Below, in pieces: positions 28,502 through 37,518 of a stretch of 64,000 nucleotides of DNA. The stretch comes from Agrobacterium tumefaciens (GTDB lineage: Bacteria; Pseudomonadota; Alphaproteobacteria; Rhizobiales; Rhizobiaceae). Numbering within the stretch: the stretch's first letter is position 1; every line of letters begins with the position of its first letter. The notes under the pieces were generated by a model. The model saw only the letters and a program-made list of their open reading frames with translations, did no database searches and was not told the origin of the DNA. Position numbers and translations under genes: made by a program. The DNA is taken from NCBI RefSeq assembly GCF_005221385.1, contig NZ_CP039903.1, positions 2,989,647 to 3,053,646 on the forward strand, written 5' to 3'.

Positions 28502-29779
28502 TTATTTGAAGACGGCGTTCGGGTTATCGAGGCTGTCGGAGCCTTCGAGATCGATCTTGCCGAGATCGAGTGCGGCGATGACGCGTTCAACGGTCTTCGT
28601 CTGGTCGATGAGACCGTCGATGGCCGCCTGAACCACGGCGTTGCCTTCCTTGTTGCCTTCGCCGATCATCTGGTCATAGGCCTCGACGGTCTGGGCGCGC
28701 TTTTCCATCGCGTGCATGGCGTCGAGCGTCTTGTTCAGCTTCGCCGTCATTTCATCGTTCAGCGCCTTGTCCTTGGCGCCGACCAGTTCGGCCAGCGAGG
28801 CGCCGGTCATCTTCGTGCCGTCCACCCGAGTATAGTCGCCGGTATAGGCCGAAGCGATGCCGACGGCGTCGTTCAGATGCGAATTATAGGTATTGTCGGA
28901 GAAGCAATCATGCTCCTCTTCCGGGTCGTGCAGCAGAAGGCCGAGCTTCATGCGCTCGCCGGCCAGCTCACCATAAGAAAGCGAACCCATGCCGGTGAGA
29001 ATGGCGGTGAGGCCGGCTTTCGGATCGGCTTTCACCGTCTTCGTGGCTTCGCCTTCTGGCGCCCAGGCGTCCACCATCTCCTGGAGATCCTTTATCAGCA
29101 GGGTGGAGGCGGATTTCAGATAGTCGGCGCGACGGTCGCAATTGCCGTTTGTGCATTTTGCCTTGTCGTAGTCGGTATAGGGACGGTTGCCCGCGCCCGG
29201 TCCGGTGCCGTTCAGATCCTGGCCCCAGAGCAGGAATTCGATGGCGTGGTAACCGGTGGTCACATTGGCTTCGACATCACCCGCCTCGTGTAGGCTTTCG
29301 ATCAGTTCAGGGGTGATCTTGGAGGCGTCGACCTCTTCACCACTGATCTTGATCTTCGGATTGGCGATGAGGTTGGCGACGTAAAGCTCGTTCTCGTCGC
29401 TTTCCGTGCCATAGGAACCGTCGACATAGTCGATCAGGCCTTCATCCAGCGGCCAGGCATTCACCTTGCCTTCCCAATCGTCAACGATCGGGTTGCCGAA
29501 ACGGTAGACTTCCGACTGCTGGTAGGGAACACGCGCCTTGATCCAGGCTTCGCGGGCGGCCTTCAATGTCTCTTCGCTTGGCGTTGCGATCAGCGCATCG
29601 ATCGCCTTGTCCAGCGCCTTCGCCGTGGTCAGCGAATCCTCGTATTTCGCATGCGCGACATCGGCGTAATGCTTGACGACGGCAGCCGCATCAGTGGCGG
29701 CCTGTGCGGGAAGCGCGGTGAAAGCCGCCGATGCGGCAAGAAGCGCGAAAGAGGCGCTGAGAATGGTTTTGCGGATCAT
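28502..29779 (-). CDS. Imelysin-family iron-regulated periplasmic protein (first of cassette)
   Basis: 425 residues. Sec signal 1-27 (ILSASFALLAASAAFTALPAQA). Contains the ICMP motif GYHAIEFLLWGQD (about 165), with the His and Glu needed for metal binding. Members are periplasmic iron-linked proteins rather than active peptidases in most cases. First gene of a four-gene cassette; GGAGAGGG precedes the ATG at 29779. A TTTAGAA-containing inverted repeat lies about 85 bases upstream and suggests iron control. Confidence 0.93.
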   Translation of the reverse strand: MIRKTILSASFALLAASAAFTALPAQAATDAAAVVKHYADVAHAKYEDSLTTAKALDKAIDALIATPSEETLKAAREAWIKARVPYQQSEVYRFGNPIVDDWEGKVNAWPLDEGLIDYVDGSYGTESDENELYVANLIANPKIKISGEEVDASKITPELIESLHEAGDVEANVTTGYHAIEFLLWGQDLNGTGPGAGNRPYTDYDKAKCTNGNCDRRADYLKSASTLLIKDLQEMVDAWAPEGEATKTVKADPKAGLTAILTGMGSLSYGELAGERMKLGLLLHDPEEEHDCFSDNTYNSHLNDAVGIASAYTGDYTRVDGTKMTGASLAELVGAKDKALNDEMTAKLNKTLDAMHAMEKRAQTVEAYDQMIGEGNKEGNAVVQAAIDGLIDQTKTVERVIAALDLGKIDLEGSDSLDNPNAVFK

Positions 29780-29859
29780 GATCCCTCTCCTTGGGCAGGC
29801 ATGAAAAGACTTCACGCTGCGGCCAGCGAGTTCTGACCCAATCACAAACTTGTGTCAAA

Positions 29860-29884
29860 CATTCTAGTTTAGAATGCTTTGAAA
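29860..29884. promoter_or_regulatory. Iron-box-like element upstream of the iron cassette
   Basis: Two overlapping signals: a perfect inverted repeat CATTCTA-GTT-TAGAATG (29860-29876), and TTTAGAA-N3-TTTGAAA (29868-29884), which matches the rhizobial Irr iron-control element TTTAGAA-N3-TTCTAAA at 12 of 14 fixed positions. It lies in the interval between the imelysin start (29779) and the convergently oriented end of the methyltransferase gene (29935). Confidence 0.6.
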
Positions 29885-29934
29885 CAAGCTCGGTCGGTAT
29901 TTCGCAAGTAAAATCGCTGCGTGCAAATCGGCTT

Positions 29935-31224
29935 TTATGCTTTGCGTTTCATCAAGCAGAAGAAGAAACCGTCCGTATCTGTGGTTGCAGGTGTCAGCGT
30001 CACTGTCTTTCCGTCGGAGGAATGCGGTTTGTTCGCATTTGCACCGAAAGTCGTCTGCCAGCGCTCCAGAGCCGAACCAATGACAAATTCAGGATTTTCC
30101 TCGCAGAAACGCCGGACCTGCTGTTCGTTCTCCTCAGGCAGAACGGAGCAGGTGACATAAAGCAACTCGCCGCCCGGGCGCACGAAACCCTTCGCCTGCG
30201 AAAGTGCCTCACTCTGCTGCTGCACGCGTTCTTCCAGATTGCGTGCTGTCAGCCGCCATTTGGTGTCGGGGCGGCGGCGCCATGTCCCGGTGCCGGTGCA
30301 CGGCGCATCCACCAGAACGCGGTCGAATTTTCCCTGGAAGGGCACAAGCCCGGCGGTACGGTCATGAACCTGCACGTTGCGGGTGCCGGCTCGTTTCAGC
30401 CGCTCGATGATCGGCGCGAGTCGCTTGCGGTCGGCATCGAAGGCGTGAACCTGGCCTTTATTGTTCATGCTGGCAGCCATGGCCAGCGTCTTGCCGCCGC
30501 CTCCGGCGCAATAATCGAGGATTTGTTCGCCCTCATGCGCGCCGGCGAGATCGGCAACAATCTGCGAGCCTTCGTCCTGCACTTCGAACCAGCCCTTCTG
30601 GAAGGACAGTTCGGCGGTCACATTCGGCAGGCGGGAAGGACCTTCGCCGGCGGGGATGCGCACGCCCTGACGGGCGATACGGGTGCCTTCCGCGCCGCTT
30701 TCCTCGAGCGCCTTCAAAACTTTTTCGCGGGTTGCCTTCAGCGTGTTGGCGCGCAGGTCAAGGGTTGGCCGCTCATTCAGCGCCTGCGCTTCAGTGAGCC
30801 AGTTTTCGCCAAATGCCGTTTCGAAGGAAGATTGCACCCATTCGGGAATATCACCCTGAATATGGGCCGGTGCATCACCGAGAGAGCGGGAAAGAAAGGC
30901 CTGCTGCCTTTGTTCGTCTGGCGCGGCGGGGGCGAACTTGTCGCCATCGAATTCCGCCGCCAGTTCCGAAAAGCTTTTGCCCCATTGGCGCAGCAGCACG
31001 GCATAGCCCAGCGAGGCGGCGCTGTCGTCATCCATCAGCCAGGCGTGTGACAGCTTCATGCGCAAGGCGTCATAGACGATGTTGCCGATCGCAGCCCGGT
31101 CACCGGAGCCTGCGAAACGATGGGCAAGCCCCCAGTCCTTCAATGCATCGGCGACAGGACGTTTGCGCCCTTCAATATCCGCCAATACTTCGATTGCTCC
31201 GGCCAAACGCCCGCCCAAACGCAT
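29935..31224 (-). CDS. RsmB/NOL1-type RNA (cytosine-5) methyltransferase
   Basis: 429-residue SAM-dependent m5C rRNA methyltransferase. The SAM-binding core is at about 235-360: ILDYCAGGGGKTLAMAA (motif I), the catalytic-region DAPCTGTGTWRRRPD (motif IV) and the second Cys in LLYVTCSVLPEENEQQ (motif VI). The N-terminal ~200 residues are a substrate domain and are not clearly a NusB domain, so RsmB itself is less certain than the superfamily. Most likely acts on 16S rRNA. Confidence 0.9.
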   Translation of the reverse strand: MRLGGRLAGAIEVLADIEGRKRPVADALKDWGLAHRFAGSGDRAAIGNIVYDALRMKLSHAWLMDDDSAASLGYAVLLRQWGKSFSELAAEFDGDKFAPAAPDEQRQQAFLSRSLGDAPAHIQGDIPEWVQSSFETAFGENWLTEAQALNERPTLDLRANTLKATREKVLKALEESGAEGTRIARQGVRIPAGEGPSRLPNVTAELSFQKGWFEVQDEGSQIVADLAGAHEGEQILDYCAGGGGKTLAMAASMNNKGQVHAFDADRKRLAPIIERLKRAGTRNVQVHDRTAGLVPFQGKFDRVLVDAPCTGTGTWRRRPDTKWRLTARNLEERVQQQSEALSQAKGFVRPGGELLYVTCSVLPEENEQQVRRFCEENPEFVIGSALERWQTTFGANANKPHSSDGKTVTLTPATTDTDGFFFCLMKRKA

Positions 31225-31285
31225 TGTCTACCTCATTTTGCTGATAAGCCCGGTTGGTAGACGCGAATGGCGGCGAGGGCAAGGC

Positions 31286-31654
31286 TCAATCGGCCTTGAC
31301 GATCTCGTAGCAGACCTTGGCGGTGCCGGAACTGATCATGCCGATGTTTTTGGCGGCAGCCTTGGAAAGATCGAGAACGCGACCCTTGATGAACGGACCG
31401 CGGTCATTGATGCGCACCACCACGGCTTTGCCGTTGCGCGCGTTGGTTACCTTGACCTTGGTGCCGAACCGCAGCGAGCGGTGAGCGGCGGTCAGGTTGG
31501 CGGCGTTCATACGCTCGCCCGAAGCAGTCTTGGAGGTCAACGCATACCACGATGCGCCTCCACAACCATTTGCCGCATTCGCCTGAAGAGGCGCGATGAT
31601 GGAACAGGCGGCTATAGTTGCAGCGGTGAAAGTTATACGACGGATATTCAACAA
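31286..31654 (-). CDS. RlpA-like double-psi beta-barrel protein
   Basis: 122 residues. Signal peptide at 1-27 ([14 protein letters not shown]), then one RlpA-type double-psi beta-barrel, with [40 protein letters not shown] and [27 protein letters not shown]. The Asp and His of the lytic transglycosylase site are kept (AAHRSL, INDRGPF). There is no lipobox or SPOR domain. The start is TTG at 31654, as the frame has no ATG or GTG upstream before a stop; GGGAAG lies about 9 bases before it. Confidence 0.88.
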   Translation of the reverse strand: MLNIRRITFTAATIAACSIIAPLQANAANGCGGASWYALTSKTASGERMNAANLTAAHRSLRFGTKVKVTNARNGKAVVVRINDRGPFIKGRVLDLSKAAAKNIGMISSGTAKVCYEIVKAD

Positions 31655-32081
31655 ACTGTGCTTCCCTGAAAATCGGCCCCGCGCCGATTGATTGTGCCCT
31701 TGCTAAACGACCATAAACTGGCCTGAACGCCTTTTGATGCGAGATTGTAGGGCGAGGGAAAAATGGCGAAAAAAAGCTAAGCTCAAATCACGAAGTGTTA
31801 CAGGCTGTAATATTCGTGATCATTAGCCGGAACGGTGTCCGAGTGACGGGTGGACACCAAAATGGAAAAAATAACGCAGAATCAATGCGCAATCGAAATG
31901 CTGTTGCAAGTCACGGCTTCGTGAATCCACTTCACGAAATGTGAGTGAAATATTTTTCTAATTGCTATGATTTTAGTGAATTTTGTTTGGTTAATAAAGT
32001 CCTAATTGACCAAAATACGACGAAAACCATCCGAAAAAGTGGGTTTGGAAGGATTTTTCATCGTTTTTAAAGGCCCGGTTT
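31655..32081. other. AT-rich intergenic region with an inverted repeat
   Basis: 427 bases without a supported gene, notably more AT-rich than its surroundings toward 31900-32060. A perfect inverted repeat TTCGTGAA-N5-TTCACGAA lies at 31918-31938. It probably carries the promoter of the RlpA-like gene and the 3' end of the SDR gene's transcript. I see no tRNA or recognisable riboswitch. Confidence 0.5.
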
Positions 32082-32954
32082 TCAGCCCCGCCAGAGGCCG
32101 GATTCCCACAACTGCGTCAGCGAGATTTTGTACTCCGGAAAGTCGAAATTGAAGCCGAGGCTGCGTATTTTAGCGTTGGAAACACGCTTGTTCTCGCCGT
32201 AGAAGGAGCGCGCCATAGGGGTCAGATCGGCGGTTTCGAATGCCTGTTCGGGCGGCGGCTCCACACCCATCAACGTGGCGGCGAAGCTCACCACATCCTG
32301 CGGCGGGCAGGGTTCGTTATCGGTGACGTTGAAGATGCCGCGTTCATTCTTGCTCGCCAGAAAGGCAAGTGCCGCACCAATATCCTCGACCCGGATGCGA
32401 TTGAACACCTGATCTTTCTTTACCAGTCTGCGTGCCGTTCCCTTCTCGAAATTCATGAAGGTATTGCGTCCGGGGCCATAAATTCCGGACAGACGAAGGG
32501 TGACAAGCGGCACATTTGTTTTTTCGGCAGCTGCCGCCCAGGCGGTTTCAGCGGCCACCCGCTCCACGGAACGGGCGGAGACCGGGCGGCAGGGGCTCTC
32601 CTCATTCACCCATGCGCCGTCATGGTCGCCATAAACGCCGACGGTGGAGAGATAAGCCATCCATTGCAGCTTCGGCAGGAACCGTTTCAGATCGCTGCCC
32701 AACAGCGCCAGCAGCGGATCGCCTTGCCCGCCAGGCGCAATGGACTGGACGAGATGTGTGATATTGCCCATCGCGGCGATGAGATCGTCATTAAGATGAA
32801 CGCCATCAAAAAGGAATGGCGTCATGCCTGTGGTTTCGAGGTTCGGGAACTTATTCTCACTGCGCGTTGTACCGGAAATAGTATCAGCCGCGGATTTCAG
32901 TGCGTTTGCGATGGCTTTTCCCGAATATCCCGCGCCGAAAATCATCACATGCAT
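32082..32954 (-). CDS. NAD(P)-binding SDR-family epimerase-like protein
   Basis: 290 residues, atypical SDR (YeeZ-like). Rossmann start MIFGAGYSGKAIANALKS (residues 3-20); substrate half with YLSTVGVYGDHDGAWVNEESP and RLSGIYGPGRNTFMNFEKG. The canonical YxxxK is not obvious, so a non-catalytic or variant role is possible. Its start is 3 bases after the queG stop, so the GST, queG and SDR genes look like one operon. Substrate unknown. Confidence 0.85.
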   Translation of the reverse strand: MHVMIFGAGYSGKAIANALKSAADTISGTTRSENKFPNLETTGMTPFLFDGVHLNDDLIAAMGNITHLVQSIAPGGQGDPLLALLGSDLKRFLPKLQWMAYLSTVGVYGDHDGAWVNEESPCRPVSARSVERVAAETAWAAAAEKTNVPLVTLRLSGIYGPGRNTFMNFEKGTARRLVKKDQVFNRIRVEDIGAALAFLASKNERGIFNVTDNEPCPPQDVVSFAATLMGVEPPPEQAFETADLTPMARSFYGENKRVSNAKIRSLGFNFDFPEYKISLTQLWESGLWRG

Positions 32955-32957
32955 GCG

Positions 32958-34141
32958 TCACGCCTCTGCCAGTTGCCATTCCATTGCCGCCTCCGGGTCA
33001 GATTCCGGCGCACGGGTGGCAGAGTAAGTACGGAATTCCTCCCTGTCCATAAGATGCGACAAAGCCCATGCGGCCATACCACGCACCTCCGGCGAAGGGT
33101 CGGTTTCGGCAAGTGCCTTGCATTGTTCCACGAATTGCCGGTCGGCGGAGTTTCCCGCCGCGATCAGCACATTGCGGATAAACCGGTTGCGACCGATGCG
33201 CTTGACCGGGGAGCCGCTGAAAAAGCTGCGGAAGGCGGCATCGTCGAGCGTCAGCAAGAAGGAAATGGAAGGTTCCTTCAGATCCTCGCGCGCCTGCAAT
33301 TTCATCTCGGAGGCGCTTGCCGCAAACTTGTTCCACGGGCAGGCGGCAAGGCAATCGTCGCAGCCATAGATGCGGTTGCCAATCATCGGCCGGAATTCGT
33401 GCGGGATCGGCCCCTTGTGTTCGATGGTGAGGTAGGAGATGCAGCGGCGCGCATCTAGCTGATAGGGAGCGGGGAAGGCGGCCGTCGGACAGGCATCGAG
33501 ACAGGCGCGGCAGGAGCCGCAATGATCCTTTTCGGCCTCATCAAGACAGAGCTCGGCGGTGGTGAACATGCTGCCAAGAAACAGCCATGAGCCGTGGGTG
33601 CGGCTGACCAGATTGGTATGTTTGCCCTGCCAGCCAAGCCCGGCGGCGGCGGCAAGCGGTTTTTCCATCACCGGCGCGGTATCGACAAAGACCTTCACAT
33701 CCTCACCGGCGCGTGCGGCAAAGCGGGTGGCAATCTCTTTCAACCGGCCCTTGATGATGTCGTGATAATCGCGATTGCGGGCATAGACCGAAATGGCCGC
33801 CTTGTCCGGTTTGGAAAGCAGGCCGCGCGGGTCTTCCTCCGGGCCATAATTGAGGCCGAACATGACGATGGAGCGCACATCGCCCCACAGCGTTTTCGGC
33901 TCAGCCCGGCGAGCCTCCGTTTCTTCCATCCACGCCATCGTGCCGTGGTAACCCTTCTCGAGAAACAGCCTCAGCCGTTCCGGCGCCAGCGGAATGCTGT
34001 CCGGTGTGGTGATGCGGCAGAGATCGAAGCCAAGCGAAAGCGCTTCCTGACGAACGAAATCCGTCAGTTTGCGCGCGCGTATCCGCTGCTTGTCGCTGGC
34101 AACGTCGATGGCCGTTTCTCCCGAGGGTTATTCTGCGACAT
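32958..34141 (-). CDS. queG: Epoxyqueuosine reductase QueG, apparent frameshift near the start
   Basis: Cobalamin- and iron-sulfur-dependent reductase for the last step of tRNA queuosine synthesis. Two [4Fe-4S] clusters are seen in CGSCRACLDACPTAAFP and CDDCLAACPWNKF; LDARRCISYLTIEHKG and GNRIYGCDDC match the family. An ATG at 33938 is internal: family homology continues upstream (KLTDFVRQEALSLGFDLCRITTPDS...GTMAWM) to at least 34109, but that frame has no ATG, GTG or TTG. The ATG at 34141 (MSQNNPREK) sits in another frame; one extra A in the run at 34115-34117 would join them. Confidence 0.87.
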
Positions 34142-34188
34142 ATATATGCTCAACGCGGGCCGCAGCAAATAACCGGGAAGGCGACGCT

Positions 34189-34881
34189 TTAAAAATCCAG
34201 GTCGGCGTAGTGGGAGGAAGGGGCAAGGCGCGGAATGCGCTCGCTCAGGAACGGCCGGAAAGAGGGACGGGATTTCAGCCGCTGATACCATTCCTTGGCA
34301 ATCGGCGCCTCGAGCCAGTTGATCTCACCAAGATAATCCAGCACCGAAACGCCAGCTGCGGCGGCAAGGTCGGCATAGCTCAACCGGTCGCCGGCAAGCC
34401 ATGTTCGCGAACCGGCCAGCCACTCCAGATATTTGATGTGCTGGCGGATATTGTTGCGGGCAGTGCGCAACAGCTTGGAATCCGGCGGACCGCCACCCTG
34501 CGCTGTCGTCATCTGCAATTTATAAACCCGCTCCCGCACCAGCGGCCGGGTCACGTCATTTTCCATCTTCTGCAGAAACCACTCGGTCAGGCGGCGGATT
34601 TCCGCCCGCTGAAACGGGTCTTCTGCCAGAAGTCGCCTGTCGCGCTTCAAAACCCCATGCGTTTCGTCAAGAAACTCGGCAAGCACGTAAGGCCCGCTCA
34701 GCGAGCGCATATTGTCATCCAGATAGACCGGCAGGGTGCCGGCCGGATTGAGCGCCAGAAACTCCCGTCGTCTTTCCCACGGCTGCTCTTCCACGAGATC
34801 GGTCTGGAACCCGTATTCTGCGAGGATCAGACGAACGAACCGGGATGCGGTCGACATCGGAGAATGAAAGAGAGTTGGCAT
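34189..34881 (-). CDS. Glutathione S-transferase family protein
   Basis: 230-residue cytosolic GST. N-terminal thioredoxin-like domain (about 1-80: LFHSPMSTASRFVRLILAEYG, NPAGTLPVYLDDN, SGPYVLAEFLDET) and C-terminal helical domain (about 95-215: GSRTWLAGDRLSYADLAAAAGVSVLDYLGEI, with the N-capping S-Y-A-D). It likely conjugates or isomerises glutathione adducts; specific substrate unknown. It is first in the unit that continues into queG. Confidence 0.92.
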   Translation of the reverse strand: MPTLFHSPMSTASRFVRLILAEYGFQTDLVEEQPWERRREFLALNPAGTLPVYLDDNMRSLSGPYVLAEFLDETHGVLKRDRRLLAEDPFQRAEIRRLTEWFLQKMENDVTRPLVRERVYKLQMTTAQGGGPPDSKLLRTARNNIRQHIKYLEWLAGSRTWLAGDRLSYADLAAAAGVSVLDYLGEINWLEAPIAKEWYQRLKSRPSFRPFLSERIPRLAPSSHYADLDF

Positions 34882-35038
34882 CGGTACTCAATTTTTACGA
34901 TTGGTTGTCATGATCGGCATTTGCCGGAAAACTTTTTCAGTTTCGCTTCATCAAGACGCTATAAGAGCTTGGCTACTTTAAAACAAGTTTAACGCAATTG
35001 CTTTCCTTTGCCGCTTTCCCCTGAAAAAAGGATACCTC

Positions 35039-35845
35039 ATGGGTGACCAATCGATCATCAGCGCGCTTCTGCTGGGCATTATCGAGGGTCTGACGGAGTT
35101 TATTCCCGTTTCCTCAACGGCGCATGTGCTGCTGGCCGGGCATTTCCTCGGCTTCAAATCACCCGGCAATACCTTTGCCGTTCTTATTCAGCTCGGCGCG
35201 ATCCTCGCAATCCTTCTTGTTTATTTTCAAAAACTTATATCGATCGCACTCGCTTTGCCGACAAGCGCCAAGGCGCGTCGCTTCGTGCTGGCCGTCGCGC
35301 TTGCCTTCCTGCCGGCGGCGGTGATCGGGGCCTTAGCGCATGACTTCATCAAGACGGTGCTTTTCGAAACACCAATGCTGATTTGTGTCGTCCTGATCAT
35401 CGGCGGCGTCATATTGCTTGCTGTCGACCGCATGCCATTAAAACCAAAATATACCGACATCATGGATTATCCGCCGTCGCTCGCCTTCAAGATCGGCCTC
35501 TTTCAGTGCCTTGCGATGATCCCCGGCACCTCCCGCTCCGGCGCCACAATCGTCGGCTCGCTGCTGATGGGTACGGACAAGCGTTCCGCTGCCGAATTCT
35601 CGTTCTTCCTGGCAATGCCAACCATGCTCGGCGCTTTTACCCTCGATCTCTACAAGAACCGCGATGCACTGAGCTTCGATGATGGCGCGCTGATTGCCGT
35701 CGGTTTCATCGCCGCTTTTGTCTCCGGCCTGTTCGTTGTGCGCTCGCTGCTGGACTTCGTCTCGCGGCGCGGTTTTGCACCTTTCGCCTGGTGGCGCATC
35801 GTCATCGGCTCGCTGGGGCTGATAGCACTTCTGGTTTTTGGTTAA
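35039..35845 (+). CDS. uppP: Undecaprenyl-diphosphatase (BacA/UppP)
   Basis: 268-residue membrane phosphatase that recycles the lipid carrier for peptidoglycan and polysaccharides; it also confers bacitracin resistance. Signature regions: [23 protein letters not shown] (residues 17-39, with catalytic Glu) and [19 protein letters not shown] (about 160). Multiple hydrophobic helices. AAAGGA lies 8 bases before the start. A strong terminator follows. Confidence 0.97.
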   Translation: MGDQSIISALLLGIIEGLTEFIPVSSTAHVLLAGHFLGFKSPGNTFAVLIQLGAILAILLVYFQKLISIALALPTSAKARRFVLAVALAFLPAAVIGALAHDFIKTVLFETPMLICVVLIIGGVILLAVDRMPLKPKYTDIMDYPPSLAFKIGLFQCLAMIPGTSRSGATIVGSLLMGTDKRSAAEFSFFLAMPTMLGAFTLDLYKNRDALSFDDGALIAVGFIAAFVSGLFVVRSLLDFVSRRGFAPFAWWRIVIGSLGLIALLVFG

Positions 35846-35887
35846 GCCAGTGAATGCCGGCCTTCTTTAATGGCCTGACCGAAAACG

Positions 35888-35920
35888 AAAAAGCGCCCCG
35901 GAAAACCGGAGGCGCTTTTT
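35888..35920. terminator. Bidirectional terminator after uppP
   Basis: A-run, arms AAGCGCC and GGCGCTT extended by CCGG-AAAA-CCGG, then a T-run. Symmetric flanks mean it can end uppP on the plus strand and the small secreted peptide gene (stop at 35943) on the minus strand. Confidence 0.92.
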
Positions 35921-35942
35921 CTTTGAAGCTTGTAGAGGCTGA

Positions 35943-36098
35943 TCAGTTGGTGCTGATCGAAGCCGTTGCGCAGGGATCGACGCCGTAAGCGGGAGCGCAA
36001 CCGCTCTTACCCGCCGCAACCGTTCCCGGCGCCATGAAAGAACCCGCCAGAACCACCAAAGCCGCACACGCAAAAAAGAGTGCGATAGATCTGCCCAT
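35943..36098 (-). CDS. Small secreted cysteine-containing peptide, unknown function
   Basis: 51 residues. Classic signal peptide (MGRSIALFFACAALVVLAGS, then FMAPGTVAA-G) and a short mature part GKSGCAPAYGVDPCATASIS-TN with two Cys. AAAGG lies about 10 bases before the ATG and a shared terminator lies just after the stop. The two Cys could form a disulfide in the periplasm. Function unknown. The overlapping 68-residue frame is a shadow. Confidence 0.72.
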   Translation of the reverse strand: MGRSIALFFACAALVVLAGSFMAPGTVAAGKSGCAPAYGVDPCATASISTN

Positions 36099-36447
36099 TT
36101 TATGATTGCCTTTCAGACGTTCGTTCGCGCGGATGATGCCGCCGTGTGTGAATTGAGGGTCCGGGATATGTTTGGAATGTGGCCAATATCAATAAAGGAG
36201 CTTGCTGAATACCGGGTTAATGCGAAGTCTTTTCCACAGTTGCGCTTGTGCCACGCTTACCTGTTGCGGCCAGATAGCCGTTAACTTTTACCCGGCTTTG
36301 CAACGCCGTCCGTGTTGATGCTGCACCTCCCCTTCAGTTGAGGGAGAAATGCGCCAATAGCGGTTTGGTTGCAATTCAATCGCGCAAAAACAAAAAGCGG
36401 GAATGGCTCCCGCTTCCGTTCAAAATGGCGATGCCTGAAGTGCAGTT
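36099..36447. other. Intergenic region, no gene seen
   Basis: About 350 bases between the minus-strand genes at 35943-36098 and 36448-37428. It probably holds the promoter of the small peptide gene. A terminator for the reductase gene lies at 36386-36415. A 60-codon frame at 36102-36284 has no ribosome-binding site or protein-like composition and is not called. Confidence 0.6.
36386..36415 (-). terminator. Terminator for the NDUFA9-like gene
   Basis: Arms AAGCGGGA (36395-36402) and TCCCGCTT (36408-36415). On the minus strand the stem is followed by TTTTTGTTTTTG, 33 bases after the stop at 36448. Confidence 0.85.
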
Positions 36448-37428
36448 TCAGGCGGCTTTTCCGGCGTTGGAGAACTGACCATGTGTGCGGTACTGCACCA
36501 TGTAGGAGGGCAGAACCGAAGCGACACGAACGGGGTTGATGCCGATGCCTTCCAGTGTCAGGCCGTTCTTTTCCGCCTCGCTGGAAACGACATTGTCCTT
36601 TTTCAGCATGGTCACCTGATCGGCCGTCAACGGTGGCGTGATGAGCGGCACCAGTGAAGCGATCTTGCCGATCATCGAGGCGACGCCAAAAGGCAGATTG
36701 ATGAAAGGACGCTGACGGTAAGTTGCTGCAAGAACAGCCTCAAGACAGTCGCGGAACGTCATCACGTCCTGACCGCCAAGTTCGTAGATAGCGCCGGGCT
36801 TCAGCTTGCCATCGACGCTGCGGGCAACCGCCTCGGCGACATCCTCGACATATACAGGCTGGAATTTGGTTTTTCCACCGCCGATCAGCGGCAGGAAAGG
36901 CAGGCTGCGGGCCATCTTGGCGAATTTGTTGAAGAAATCGTCTTCCGGTCCGAAAATGATCGACGGGCGCAGGATCACCGCGCCTGGCAGAACGGAATGG
37001 ATGGCGGCTTCAGCGCGGCCCTTGGTGCGGCCATAGCCGGTCTGCGAATTTGCTTCCGCCCCGATGGCGGAGATATGCGTCAGCGTCGCGCCGGCGTCGC
37101 GGGCGGCTTCGGCAATGGCCTTGGCGCCGAATTCCTGCACGGCGTCAAAGGTGTTGCGGCCGCTTTCGGTCAGGATGCCGACGCAATTGACCACGTGGTC
37201 TGCATCTTCGACGGCTTTGATTATGGAGTCGCGATAACGCAGGTTCGCCTGGGCGAAGGAAATCTGGCCGACATTGCCGAGCGGCTGCAGGAAACCGGCA
37301 AGATCCGGCCGACGCACGGCAACGCGGATGCGATAACCGCGCTTGGCGAGCATTCTCACGACATGCCGCCCGACAAAACCCGAACCGCCGAAAACGGTGA
37401 CGAGGGGTGGAAGGTTGGCCAAGGTCAT
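36448..37428 (-). CDS. Complex I NDUFA9-subunit-family / NAD(P)H-binding protein
   Basis: 326 residues. Atypical SDR with N-terminal VTVFGGSGFVGRHVVRMLAKRGYRIRVAVRRPD (nucleotide-binding), LTHISAIGAEANSQTGYGRTKGRAE (with the Y-x-x-x-K) and AVILRPSIIFGPEDDFFNKFAKMAR. Alphaproteobacterial members resemble the mitochondrial complex I accessory subunit NDUFA9/39 kDa. GAGGAG precedes the start at 37428; the 354-residue frame extends into unsupported sequence. Confidence 0.92.
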   Translation of the reverse strand: MTLANLPPLVTVFGGSGFVGRHVVRMLAKRGYRIRVAVRRPDLAGFLQPLGNVGQISFAQANLRYRDSIIKAVEDADHVVNCVGILTESGRNTFDAVQEFGAKAIAEAARDAGATLTHISAIGAEANSQTGYGRTKGRAEAAIHSVLPGAVILRPSIIFGPEDDFFNKFAKMARSLPFLPLIGGGKTKFQPVYVEDVAEAVARSVDGKLKPGAIYELGGQDVMTFRDCLEAVLAATYRQRPFINLPFGVASMIGKIASLVPLITPPLTADQVTMLKKDNVVSSEAEKNGLTLEGIGINPVRVASVLPSYMVQYRTHGQFSNAGKAA

Positions 37429-37518
37429 GGGAGGCTCCTCAGAAGCTGTCGATAAAGCGTTTTTCAGTCTCTTAGCCCAAAGCCGCGCGCGCGTGAAGAG
37501 ACGTTGTCGCAAGGCATG

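Noticed and set aside
35867..36073. 68-codon minus-strand ORF
   Set aside because: Arg-rich frame overlapping the 51-residue signal-peptide gene and the uppP terminator; the other frame is far more protein-like.
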